64,000 nt of DNA from Sipunculus nudus. Lineage: Eukaryota; Annelida; Sipuncula; Golfingiida; Sipunculidae. The notes beneath the pieces are model-generated. The model saw only the letters and a list, made by a program, of their open reading frames with translations. It was not told where the DNA came from and did no database searches. A program made the position numbers and the translations under genes. Each line of letters begins with the position of its first letter. Position 1 is the first letter of the stretch. Location of the stretch: the NCBI GenBank assembly GCA_026874595.1, contig CM049311.1:20522176-20586175 (forward strand), in the 5' to 3' direction. Below, piece after piece: positions 1 through 29,349 of the stretch.

Positions 1-2220
1 CGAAGAGCGCATACCTCCGCCAACACATGGATCCGCATCAAGGTCCCCCAGACTATAACTATGAAAAATTAATCACTTGTTGTATGTCCACCGGTATATT
101 GTTCTACAGGATGTCTTTGATAAGTTCATTTAAAAAATCATATAGAGAAAACAAGTGCCCTGGGGTAGTTTGTGCAATGTACATATGGCAGACCACTTGC
201 TGATTTCAGGCAACCTGTATCGTACACAGTATGGCTCCGCTTTCCTTTGTTTTAACCAGTGACTGAATATTTGCTTCATTTATACATAACATACGAAAAT
301 GGCCCTGTTATTCTTCCATTTAATATAATTTTGCTATTGCGTCATCCTATTGTTCGATTATTACATCACCAACATTACTATCGGCTCGCTGATAGTGAAG
401 GTATAGAAACCCGTCTCTTACGGTTAGTTTATCCAAAGTATCAAAAGGTTCCTAAGGAATTCTAGGAGTATTTTTATGTTTTGGTCATGATCCAAGAAAT
501 AATGTATAAAAGTTTTAGGCGGATGACTATTTTTTTACATATTTCGTAAAGAATAAACAAATGACAAAGTGGACAACTTTGACTGGATTTAGTGCCAGAT
601 CCTCGCTAACCCATTTCAAATTTTAAGGAAATGCTACCTAGTCCACCATTCACAGTGAAATGAAGTACACATTTAGAAGCAAAATAATAATAGTAATGAT
701 AATAGTAATATTAATAATAATAATTATGATCATATGACCTCAGCTTTGTGCGGGCAATAGCATATCATTTTGGGAGCAATTATACCTTCTGTGGAGTAGT
801 TTTTTTCATCAGTTATTTCACTGTTCATTGATAATCTTTTGCAAGCAGTACTCATCAGATAATTTAAGCATGACAAATATTCACAGACTTTAAAAGTAGA
901 ATGACATTAACAATGAATGAAATGCATGTTTTGCTGAAGAATTCATAAGGGAGTGTGTTTTGAAAACAAAACAAAACAAAGAGACCTTAGAAAATTTAGA
1001 AGTTTTAGAAAAGTCCGGTTGAAGGAAACAAACTTGAAATTAAATATCGGATCTTAAAAAAGTTTCATCATTAGTCATAATGTTATCGTACATGTTTACA
1101 GATGTTCTTCTATCCCATCTTTACCCGCCCCCCCCCCCCTCCTCTGAAGGTCTTCTTTTAAAACGATTTTGTTAGGTGGGCAAATTTAAAATTGTACATT
1201 AATGGATATATGAAATCGAAGAATTCAGGTTATACCATGACAATAACAAAAACGGACATATCTTAACAGAAACTATGGTAAAGCCAAGGCTACCGTTTAA
1301 ATATAACAATAGTAAAGTTAAATTCTTGTTATTATTGAATTCTTGTCGCTTTTTTTCAATATCCTTAAATGACTTGTGATGGCACAATGGCAACATAGGC
1401 GTTTCATCCGTCCGAACAAGATCACAAGTGCAACATTCTTTTTATATGAAAATAGTGATAAGTAGACCATGAGCACCCAGCTTGTACTATCTGAATATAA
1501 TGCAAACTATGAAATGAAGACTGAAGAATAGAACTATTCTTATTTTTTATAAAATCTGAATGGTTTGTCATTAAATGCAATGTATGTCAGATGCAGCGGC
1601 GGAATGTACATCTTTGATTGGAGCCCATTTTTTATCATGTTTATACCAAATAACTCCTGGCAAAAACTAAAGCATTTTATACCTGCTCAACTAATGCTAG
1701 TTACTCTTAAATCGTGATCAAGAACAATTTTGATTTAGTGCACAAGATAACAAAATGACATGTCTTATACAATCAACAAGCGCCTTGATTGTAATTAAAG
1801 GTTTTTGCATTTCTTTTTTTTATATTAATTTATTACAATTTTTATAAAGATAATAAAACAATAACAAAATTGTTGGGATTATAAAATTGGATCGGTATAG
1901 AGGAAGTCAACATTAAGGTTGTTTTAACAGCACATATAAATTCCCTTTTAAGTACATTGAACTTTTCTGACGTGACACATTTTTAAGCAATTTTAAAATT
2001 ACTAACTCTCAAAAAATCTGAACTTAGTTCGTGTCTCTTACTGCCCGTCCAACTTACTGCTTAATGATCTCTCCGACGTACACCTAAATAATAAATAGTT
2101 AAAAAGTAGGAATAATTAAATCATTATTTGTATGTTCATTTGGCAAATGTTAAAATTAAATATTAAAACGTGTCTTGTAAAACAATATTTTATTTGAAAT
2201 GATTTTGGAAGAAAATACAA
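1..2220. other. AT-rich non-coding stretch
   Basis: No supported gene on either strand. Open frames are short, lack splice context and show no recognisable domain. There is a C homopolymer near 1128-1140 and a short AT-rich trinucleotide tract near 685-725. Confidence 0.5.
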
Positions 2221-2251
2221 TTGTGTATGAATGCCATAGAGGTCATCATTA

Positions 2252-2259
2252 TCTCTCTC

Positions 2260-2333
<74 letters not shown>

Positions 2334-2407
2334 TAAAAATAGACGAATCAAATTTTTTCAGACTTTTTTTTTTCGTGCAACGTGCTGCACTCATCACGGT
2401 ATGATTG

Positions 2408-2466
<59 letters not shown>
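2252..2466. repeat. Compound microsatellite (CT)n / (TA)n
   Basis: A (CT)n tract runs from about 2252 to 2298, followed directly by (TA)n to about 2329. After roughly 80 bp of unique sequence a second (TA)n runs from 2409 to 2466. An open frame crossing these tracts encodes only SL and IY dipeptides and is not a gene. Confidence 0.95.
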
Positions 2467-2470
<4 letters not shown>

Positions 2471-2519
2471 GAAAACTGTTAAGTTACATAAACATTTGCA
2501 TCAGTATTAGCGTTATCTT

Positions 2520-2940
2520 ACGCCAATTAGTTAGGCTGAATACAAAATTTTTTTGGCAAAACCATCCCTGTACACGGACTTACAATCTCCAGTTAACCTG
2601 TTTCATTCATTATTATGGTTCTGTGTGTGAGTCAACACAGTTCACGTGTGTTTGTTTAGCATTAACAAAACTGTAGACCATAACTAGAGGCCTGATCTTG
2701 CGCGTGCACTACTCCCAAACAAGGAGAAATGATATGGAAGATAAAAAAAAGAAACACTGTTTGGATGCTTGAAAAAAAATCTTGATTTGTAAAGTAGCGT
2801 GGTTTGGCCGCCAGGTGGCGTGTGCGCTATGTTTACATTTGTACCACTGATCTCGCTAACCTAACCACTTGTGTATAGGAGTACTCCAACGGTTTTGAAT
2901 GAAACATTAGCAGATACTATCGTATTTTAAGGAGAAAAAG
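2520..2940 (+). mobile_element. Old diverged copy of the TTAAAGGGGC MITE family
   Basis: This block shares an ordered series of words with the two better copies at 19512-19996 and 51663-52152: 'gcaaaaccatccc', 'ttatggttctgtgtgt', 'acacagttcacgt', 'gtttaca', 'tgatctcgc', and 'caacggttt' followed by 'gcagatac'. The terminal inverted repeats are no longer recognisable, so it is probably the oldest of the three. Confidence 0.55.
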
Positions 2941-3529
2941 ATCAAGCTATGCGTATAAAGCATTTAACACTATATGTGTTTAGTAATATACTTGGTATGT
3001 GAATAGGTACGTTTAATATAAACAAAAATAATTTTAGACAATCCTAAACCAGAGAACTAAGTTTGTGTGTTAAGTATATAAATACATTATAAAAAGAACC
3101 TTTCTTTTCCTCTTGTCCCTGCTTACTTTGTTGATGTTTCGGTCAAAGTTTATTAATTTAACATTTTTAAAAGCATTTTAATACAAGCTGAAAAAAACAT
3201 GTCAAAACTGAATAAAAAAATTAGCACCATATTTTTAAGGCTTCATAGAAAGGTGAAGAACAAAAATGCATGGGGTGTCACATTTTTACAAACAAAATTT
3301 ACTCAGGACGAATTTGCTACATATGCCCCAACACTATAACTCAAGTTTTTAAACCCGCGAAACCCCGCTCTGACTGATTTGATAACAATTTTTGGCCAGG
3401 TGCCAGGCCTGGTGGCTTGGTAAAGCAAAGAAGATGAGCAGCATGCAATAAACTTTTTAGGCCAGTTCTGTACCAAAAACAAAACTGTGATTTCGGGGAA
3501 GCAAAAATGTCCTTGTTTCCTTATTTAAG
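2941..3529. other. Non-coding, no feature seen
   Basis: AT-rich sequence without a supported ORF, splice-flanked exon or repeat that I could identify. Confidence 0.4.
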
Positions 3530-4690
3530 AAAGGCCGTCCGTTAACAGGGCACAAATCTTAACCGTTAGACCTAGAAACTTCGAACGGTACATCCAGGGA
3601 GGTCCTGGGTAAATCTCCTTGGAAACCCGAAATTAGGTCATGGTGACCTATATTTTGTGACCCACGGGCCGAAAACATGATTTCGAGCACCCATACAGTC
3701 AGACGGGGTACAAATTGTATCCATAAGGCCTAGAAACCTCTTACCAGACAATTTTGGAGATCCTAGGCAAATGTCCTTAGAAACCTGAAACTAGGTCACC
3801 GTGACCTATTAACTGCGACCTATAGGGAAAGATGTCATATGAGCACCCTGAATGTCAGATGGCGACATTTCGTTTCTGTGTGGCCTAGAATCTTCTAAAA
3901 CAATATCCTGGGAGTTTCTAGGCCAATCTCCTTGGAAACCTGAAATTAGGTCATGGTGACCTATATTTTATGACCTTCGGGCCAAAAACAAGATTTTTCA
4001 GCATCAGACAGTCAGACAGGGCATAAATTGAATCGGTAAGGCCTAGAATCTTCTAATGTAACATTCTGAGACGTCACTGGCAAATGTCTGTGGAAAACTG
4101 AAATTAGGTCAATATGACCTATATATTGCGACCTGTAGGAAAAGAAGTCATATAAGCACCCAGACAGTCAGACAGGGCACAAATTGTATCCATTAGGCCT
4201 AGAATCTTTTAACATAAAATCCAGGGAGGTCCTTAGAAACCTTAAATTAGGTCATGCTGACCTCTATTGTGTGACCTATGGGCTGAAAAATGGTTTTGCG
4301 CACCAGACAGACAAGGCACAAATTGTATCCATTAGCCCTGGACTCTTCTAACATGACATTCAGGGTAATCCTTGGCAATTCTCGTTGGAAACCTGGATTA
4401 TGGTGACCTATATTCTGCTAGCTATGGACCAGAAACATGATTTTAAACACCCAGACAGACAGGGTACATATTGTATCTATTTGCCTTGGAACCCTCTGTT
4501 GTGAAATCCAGTTTGGTCCTGGGCAGGTCTCCTATGAATCCAGAAATTTTTATTTTCTCTCCATTTTCTCAACACTAACTTTAGCCAGAGGCTATTCTCA
4601 CAGACAATATTTAACATAAATGAAAAAAAACATGAGCACCATGTCATTGGCTGAGCGTCATGGCCCATGGGCCACTAGTTTATGTATTTC
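3530..4690 (+). repeat. Tandem ~155-bp repeat element, forward copy
   Basis: It begins with 'ccgttaacagggcacaaatc', the same head as the array at 8595-11055. It continues as about six units containing 'aaattaggtcatggtgacct', recurring near 3631, 3789, 3944, 4102, 4244 and 4396, a spacing of about 142-158 bp. It ends with 'gagcgtcatggcccatgggcc' near 4650, again matching the tail of the second array. The element is therefore a bounded repeat with a head, an internal tandem and a tail. Small ORFs inside it are coincidental. Confidence 0.8.
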
Positions 4691-5639
4691 TTCTCTTTAT
4701 ATAATGATTATTTTGCAGACCGCATTAAATACACAAGAAGGAGATTTAATTATTTTTATTCATCAGACCGTACAATTTCTTGGACTGAATGGCTTTCTAG
4801 TGAACTGGAAAGCTTTTACAGACCATAAGATCAGGATCTTTAAGGAGATTATATCAGGAGTCGATTTCATAATAGTTATTCTAACCAGAAGTTTTATGTG
4901 TTCAATATTTATATGCAGATCAATACTTCAGTTAGCAATTCAAACGTTTTTCTTGAAGCCATCTCAAACTTCTCAAACTTATTTAATTTTGCCGTAAACC
5001 CGCGCGTTATTAACCTTGGGAAAAAGCGGTTTAATGCTTTTGACAGCAATAGACAGGGTCATTTTTTTTTTAAATCTTGACCCTGGAGATAAATCGTTAT
5101 AATACATTGCATACTGCAATTCGGGGGATATGAAAGGTGGCCGGGGCTGAATCTAAATCTGCTGTATGCCCAGCTGGCAAAAGGACCAAAGTGCTTCAAA
5201 ATTGTTCGTTTCCATGCAACATTTGTTTTTTTTTCCTAGTTATTCTGATGTTTAAATAAATGGCTATATCTTTGATGATTTTAAACGTAAAACATTGAAA
5301 TAAACACTAAAATGTAGCAAATTAATATATATTCCTGCAGTTTGTGACATTGCATAATTTGCGTATTCTGCTGTATGCAAATATATGCAGATGTTGTGGT
5401 AATTTTGAACACTTTTAAAAAAAAAATTCTGATATTATGCCAAGTCATCAATGTTCATCACATGCGAAATGTATTAAAATAGAAAATAAATACAGGTGGC
5501 GCCACTAATCTTTGGGAACTGATAAACTAGTCATAATCAAAATCCATGTATAAATTAATGATGTTATGATCTGGTGACAAAAAATATTTGTTAAGAAACT
5601 TGAAATAGGGTATATATGCTCACGATTATGTTTTTGGCC

Positions 5640-7165
5640 ATAGTCCTTAGGAAAAAGGTTACAGCGACCTTATTTAAGGTTCCCAGAAGATTTTACTAGG
5701 AACTCTTTGGATACCATGTTAGAAGTTTCTATGTAAAACTGCGACTTGTGTCCATCTGACTTATGCGGTATTCAAATCGTGTTCTTTCACATAGCTCACA
5801 TAATATATGTTACAGTAACCTTGTTTTGGATGTCCAAGGAGACATAACATTGACTTCCATTTACATAAAGAAAGACATTTCCACATACAACAATTAAGAT
5901 TTGTACCCAAAAGAGAGTTGTCCAAGACTTCCTGGATTTTATGTTAGAAGATTCTAAGGCCAGCAGATACAAAATGTGCCCTGTCTGCCTGTCTGTTTGC
6001 TTTAAATCATGCTTTTGGCCAGTCGCTCGCAGAATATAGGTCATCATGACATAGTATTAGGTTTCAAAGAAAATTTGTAGAGAACCTCCCTGGATGCTGG
6101 GTTAGAGGATTATACGCCTGACGGATACAATTTCAGCCAATCTTATTTTCAAAGTGCTTAAATCATGTGTTGCCTATAGCTCGCAGAATGTAGGTCACGT
6201 GACATTTACTTCCAATGACATTTAGCAAGGGCCTTCCGGAATGTCATATTAGAAGCTTCTCGGCCAAATGAATACGATTTGTGCCCAGTCTGACTCTCTG
6301 GGCGATCACAACCATGTTTAGGCCAGTAGCTCACAAGACGAAATTGAAGATTTCCAAGGAGATTTGCCTAGGACCTCCCTGGATGTTCAGTTAGAAGTTT
6401 CTAGGACTAGGATACAATTTGTGCGCTGTCTGAATATCTGGCTGCTCAAAATCATGGTTTGGCCAGTCGCTCGCATAATATAGGTCATCATGGCCTAGTT
6501 TCAGGTTTCCAAGAGAATTTGCAGAGATTTCCGCCCTGGTCAATTTAAGCCCGTCTGACTGTCAGGGTGCCCAAATCAAATGTTTTTCTTGTCGCTCGCA
6601 GAATATAAGCCACTGTGGCCTAATTTCATGTTTCCAAGGATATTTACCCAGAGCCTCTGAGAATGTCACATTAGGAGATCCTAAGTGCCATCTGAATTCC
6701 TGGGTGAACAAAATTAAGTTTCAGCCAGTAACTCGCAAAATATAGGTCAAGATGTGTAGTTATAAGTTTCATGGTTTAACGCTTACTGTTTTTTGCCCTC
6801 TTAATGTCCGGATTTCCTCATTTGAAAAAAAAGATAAATAAATAGAAAAAAATGCAGGCAGTGCCACAGGTTTTCAGGAACTGATGAAACTGTCAATGAC
6901 CAACAAGCAAAGCATTCATGGCAAACAATGTGTTGGTTTTTAAGATACTTAAGCTTTTGTATCAACTGTTTAATTATCCTGGGATGTACAAGCAAGCCCC
7001 ATAATTTGCTGAATAAGGCCACTCTGACCTAATTTCAGTTTAAGGAGATTTTATGGACCTCTTTTAATGTTAGGCAAAAAGATTCCAGATTCAGCGGTTA
7101 AGATTAATTTGTGCCCTGTTAACGGACGACAGGAGGCGCAGACGACGGACAAGGGGTGATCGCTG
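5640..7165 (-). repeat. Same repeat family, inverted copy
   Basis: Read on the minus strand from 7165, the order is a 'gagctacagcgatcacc' head, a 'ttgtccgtcgtc' tract, 'ccgttaacagggcacaaat', then degenerate units with 'aggtca...gacct' motifs. This is the mirror image of 3530-4690, so the two copies flank about 950 bp of unrelated sequence. The tail is eroded. Confidence 0.7.
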
Positions 7166-8594
7166 TAGCTCCGATGATTTTCAAACCTAACAAACCTTTT
7201 CCTCCAATGCACTTGGGCTTCTTAATACACCAGTTGAATAGGTGTAAATGTGTGGAAGGGATTAAATATCGGTCAAACAATTGTTTCAAGACAAATTACG
7301 TGCCTGAATTTTTTTGTGGTGCGGCCTAATGAAATGAGTAAAAACTGTAATGCAAGCACCTATTCGGTCAACAGAAGCTCCTTTCTTGATTTGTGACACA
7401 GTTTTACTATGAAGTTTGACCATTGGGACAAGTAAATCGGACCTTCCCCACAAACCCTAACTTTTAGGATGTTTGTTTTCAGTAGAAGCGACTTTTTGGC
7501 GGAAGGGTGTTTGATTGAAAAGTGTCATATATTTCAAAGCACGGTGGTTTATGGTGATGGTTCAGTAATTTATAGAACTGAGGCAAGCTTCAATCTAATG
7601 TTGGGCTTTGTTTTTTTTTCAAGACGCATTCTTGTTGACAGAAAGGATCACGGGAAAGTTATATATAGACCTTGAAAAAATGATAAACCTTTTGGTACCG
7701 TATCTGCAGGACAAAGTTTGCGCCAAAAGATCGAACGCTTTTAGTGATTATATTCTATTGCAATCCGTAATAGTATCTTTTGCCGTTCAACAATATACCC
7801 TTAAAGGCCTAATGGCTAACTTTTTCTGTTCCAAGATTGTTTTGTGTTTATATTCTATGTCAATCCGTGTATTTCTCTTAGTTCTATGCGTCAGTTTTTG
7901 TCTATACATTGGTCATGTTCAATGTGTTTCTTTGACTTTCATTTATAACTTCACTGATTACTTTTTTACTCTTTCGCATTCTCTGCAGCTGTTCTTCTTT
8001 CGAGTCTGTCGTCACTATTATAATTTCATCTGCGTTTACAGAAACTGACACACCAAAGCTGATCGAACAAAAAAGTTTGCGGGTGGTTATGAAACGGTAA
8101 AGTACCAACGATATATACAAATGCAAGATGAAGCTATGTGACTGTTTTGTTGACAATATGATAATGATCAAATGATGAATTAAGATTGCCGAGCCTCTGT
8201 GTTTGTCCAGCTGTTTATACGCATGTAGACCCCTTCAATTAGACAGCAGACTAAAAATCAATGTGAAGACCTCGATTATCTGGGTATCCAATGTTATAAT
8301 CAAACAAGATCTGACCTGATGTTGACTTCAAAAAGTCATATAGTATAATATAATAATATTGGTAAAAAAATATGTATTTGTAAGGACCGAGGGAACAAGT
8401 TTAACAAATGGCAAAGATTTCAACCAAGGAACACATCAATGAGCACATTTTTCCACATTTCACGACTAAATTTTTATGGCATCTTATATTGAAATTTGAT
8501 ACTGATTATATCATCACCATACAAAAATATGGTAAATAATGACTGACTACTTGCTACAAGCCTAAGACAAGACCAAATTAACAATGTTGAACAG
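7166..8594. other. Non-coding stretch
   Basis: A 146-codon open frame at 7608-8048 (+) is hydrophobic and low in complexity. It has no recognisable domain and is probably chance. Nothing else is supported. Confidence 0.4.
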
Positions 8595-11055
8595 TTTTTA
8601 GCTCAGCTGACTGTAAGTCATCTGAGCTATAGCGATCACTCTTTGTCCGTCGTCCGTCCGTCCGGCCGTCCGTCCGTTAACAGGGTACAAATCGTAACCG
8701 CTGGACCTGGAATCTTCTTACTTTACATCCAGAGAAGTTCATGAAAAATCTCCTTAGAAACCTGGAATTAGGTCTCTGTTACCCATATCCTTTGAGCTAT
8801 GGGGCCCCAAAGTACCCCCCAGAATAGTCAAAAATTTCATACAAAAACTTCAATATCTCATTCACTACATCACTGATGGTCATGATTTTTGGCATACATA
8901 TTGATCATGAGATGTTCCATCAGATCCTGAAAACTGGTGGCGCCACCTGTATTTTTCGATTTTTTACGAATTTTTTTCTCTATTTTTGAGACCTTTAAAA
9001 ATGTGGACATCTGTTAACAGGGCACAAATCGTAAAGACTGGACCTAGAATCTTCATTCTTTACATTCTGAGAGACCTATGAAAAGTCTCCATGGAAACCA
9101 GAAATTAGGTCTCTATTACCCAGATTCTTCAAACTATGGGGCTCTGAAGAACCCCACAGAATAATGAAAATTTGATACAAAAACTCAAATATCTGAACAA
9201 CTAATGCATTGATCACCATGATTCTTTGCATGGATATTGATCATGGAGTGTTTCATCGGTTTCTGCAGACTGGTGGCGCTACCTGTATTTTTTCTATATT
9301 TTACAATTTTCTTTCTTTATTTTTGATACCTTAAAGGATGCGGTCATCTGATAACAGGGCACAAATCATAACGGCTGGACCTAGAATCTTCTTTCTTGAC
9401 ATGCAGAGAGGCCAATGAAAAGTCTTCCTGGAAACTGAAAATTAGGCTTCTGTTACCCAAAACCTCAGAGCTATGCACTTCCTGCAGACTGGTGGCGCCA
9501 TCTGTATTTTTTTCAAATTTTTGCAAATTTTTTTCTCGTTTTTTTTCAAACCTCAAGAAACTGTAATCTGTTAACAGGGCACAAATCGTAACCACTGGAC
9601 CTGGAATCTTCTAACCTAATATCCAGGGAGGTCCATGAAAAATCTCCTTGAAAACCTGAAATTAGGTCTCTGTTACCCATATCCTTGGAGCTATGGGGCT
9701 CCGAAGTACCCCCCAGAATAATGCAAATTTGATACAAAAGCTCAAGTATCTGAATAACCACTGCATTGATCACCATGATTGTTTGCATGAATATTGATCA
9801 TGGAATGTTCCATTATTTCCTGCAGACTGGTAGTGCCACCTGTATTTTTTCGAATTTAACAAATTTTTTTTCTCTTTTTTTCAGACCTCAATGAAACTGT
9901 CATCTGTTAACAGGGCACAAATCGTAACCGCTGGACCTGGAATCTTCAAACTTAATATCCAGGGAGGTCCACTAAAAATCTCCTTGAAAACCTGAAATTA
10001 GGTCTCTGTTACCCATATCCTTGGAGCTATGGGGCTCCGAAGTACCCCCCAGAATAATGCAAAATTTGATACAAAAGCTCAAGTCTCTGAATAACTACTG
10101 CATTGATCACCATGATTCTTTGCATGAATATTGATCATGGGATGTTCCATCAGTTCCTGCAAACTGGTGGCGCCATCTGTATTTTTTTTCAATTTTTACG
10201 AAATTTTTTCTTTATTTTTGAGACCTTCAAAGAAGCTGTCATCTGTTAACAGGGCACAAATCGTAACCGCTGGACCTAGATTCTTCTAACTTGACATCAA
10301 GGGAGGTTCATGAAAAGTCTCTGTGAAAACATGAAATTAGGTCTCTGTTACCCATATCCTTCGTAGTAAGTACCCCTCAGAATAATTAAAAATTTGATAC
10401 AAAACTCCAGTATCTGTATAACCAATGCATTGATCTCCATGATTCTTTGCAGGCATATTGATCATGGAGTGTTCCATCAGTTCCTGCAAACTAGTGGCGC
10501 CACCTGTATTTTTTTCAATTGTTTAGGCATTTTTTCTCTATTTATGAGACCTTCAAATGAAGTGGTCATTTGTTAACATGCCACAAACAGTAACTGCTGT
10601 ACCTAGAATCTTCTTACTTGACATCCAGGGAAACTAATGAAAAATCTCCTTGGAAACCTAAAATTAGGTTTCTGTTACCCATATTCTTCGAGCTATAGGG
10701 CTCATAAATACCCCCAAGAATAATTAAAAATTTGATACAAACAAAAGCTCCAGTATCTGAATAACTAATGCCTTGATAGCCATGATTCTTTTGCATATAT
10801 ATTGATCATGGAGTGTTTCATCAGTTCCTGCAGACTGGTGGCACTCCCTGTATTTTTTTTCAATTTTTCACGCATTTTTTTCTATTTATGAGACCTTCAA
10901 ATGAAGTTGTCATCAGTCCAAAAGCCCACTGAAACCCATTTCTAAGGACTTTTCACAAAATTCATGATTTGTTTGCACTCTGGCAGTCATTTTGCTCATT
11001 GTGCAACATTCCTTGAATTCAGCTGAGCGTCATGGCCTATGGGCCACTTGTTTTA
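8595..11055 (+). repeat. Bounded tandem array, seven ~335-bp units
   Basis: The head contains 'tcatctgagctatagcgatc' and a gtccgtccgtc tract. Units then start with 'ttaacagggcacaaatcgta' near 8677, 9014, 9351, 9571, 9907, 10247 and 10573, giving spacings of 337, 337, 220, 336, 340 and 326 bp. The unit at 9351-9570 carries an internal deletion of about 115 bp. Each unit also has 'ctggtggcgccacctgtatttt' or a close variant. The tail 'cagctgagcgtcatggcc' lies at about 11021. Minus-strand ORFs inside the units merely recur with the repeat. Confidence 0.9.
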
Positions 11056-11670
11056 AATACAATACAACGGTTTCTGTATTAAATTTGTATTAAGGGTACA
11101 TACAACAAAGTTTTCCACAGCAGCTGTTTGTCAGTCGCTGAAAATGTGTATGCCGATTATATGGTATATGAGATTTTGGATTATAATTAATCGAAAACGT
11201 TAGTAAAATTTTACATAGTTAAAGATATAAATGGTTAAAGGTATACTTGGTATGGTCCCATTTTGTTTGCCGGCGTTATGGCTTTAGTTGATCAGCACTG
11301 AAAATGATGCTCTGCATGACTGCACCCATTGTCCTCTACAACCTTCACTGAATAAACATTTTCTTCAAACAAATAATAAACAGAAAGCGTTTGGCACGTT
11401 CCTACCAAAAATGGTTCCTGTATTTCACATTTTTATATATTCGCTCGGCGAGTGCTTCTTAGTAAATACTTCTACTTCCTATAAAATGATTTTTTTTTTA
11501 ACCTAGAGAATTTATCGAATTGACTAATCGTACGTGAACAAGTGAAATTAAGTGGAACATGATTACACATAAGGTTTCACTAGAATATCAAGAAATGTAA
11601 ATACCAATTAATAGTGGGACTAGTGTAAAAACCTTAAAGCATGCTGCGTGCCCTCGTGTGTGTTTTCACA
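11056..11670. other. 5' flank of the lectin/SRCR/EGF receptor gene
   Basis: No gene is seen between the tandem array and the first exon of the receptor gene; upstream regulatory sequence presumably lies here. Confidence 0.35.
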
Positions 11671-11678
11671 CGTTAGAA

Positions 11679-11685
11679 ATATAAA
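11679..11685 (+). promoter_or_regulatory. Candidate TATA box of the receptor gene
   Basis: ATATAAA lies about 35 bp before the proposed start codon at 11720. This would give a very short 5' UTR if the start site is about 25-30 bp downstream of the box. The position is compatible, but the motif is common in AT-rich DNA. Confidence 0.35.
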
Positions 11686-11719
11686 CCGGTAGACAGGAAA
11701 GGGAAGGGTGTCGAAGAAA

Positions 11720-28803
<17,084 letters not shown>

Positions 28804-28852
28804 GACTGATTTTGTGTTTTTCATGTTAATTAATTGTTTTTATTAAAGTTGA

Positions 28853-28858
28853 AATAAA
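28853..28858 (+). terminator. Polyadenylation signal AATAAA of the receptor gene
   Basis: AATAAA lies 50 bp after the TAA stop in an otherwise AT-rich 3' flank, giving a very short 3' UTR. Confidence 0.6.
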
Positions 28859-29349
28859 GGGAACAAAAGAAACCTGAATTGTTTTGTGTGTAAAAATTCA
28901 AACAATCGAAAATAATTACTTTAAATAAGGCTGAATTTTGCATGGAAACCCCACACATCATAGCTATAATGTAAAGAAAATTCAACCGACAAGAATGGCA
29001 AGATGTTGAATTTTAATACTTAAACATGCATATAACTATATAAAAATGTTTTATTCAAATGAGTAAAGAAACCAGTAATGTTAAGTCATATTAATGTTAA
29101 TTTAAGTAATATACTTTTCCGGGCTGTATCAAATGCCCAAACTTTAATGTTAAGGTAGACTAAAAAAAAAATAATAATAATCACTTCTGGTTTAACAATT
29201 ATAAAGAATGACCTGAACATGATGTAGACATTAATCAATAACACACATAAACCTCGGCTTTGTGTACGGCTGCGTCCGAAACTTATAAAACATAAAAGTC
29301 CGCTGGGTACATTCCACATGTGAAACATCAAATCAAAATCTATGATTTC

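Noticed and set aside
7608-8048. 146-codon open frame on the plus strand
   Set aside because: Hydrophobic, low-complexity product with no domain, splice context or codon bias; expected by chance in AT-rich DNA.
9344-10796. Three similar minus-strand ORFs of 60-83 codons
   Set aside because: They recur because the ~335-bp repeat unit recurs; not independent genes.
8595-11055. CRISPR array
   Set aside because: Units are ~335 bp without short repeat/spacer structure, and the genome is eukaryotic.
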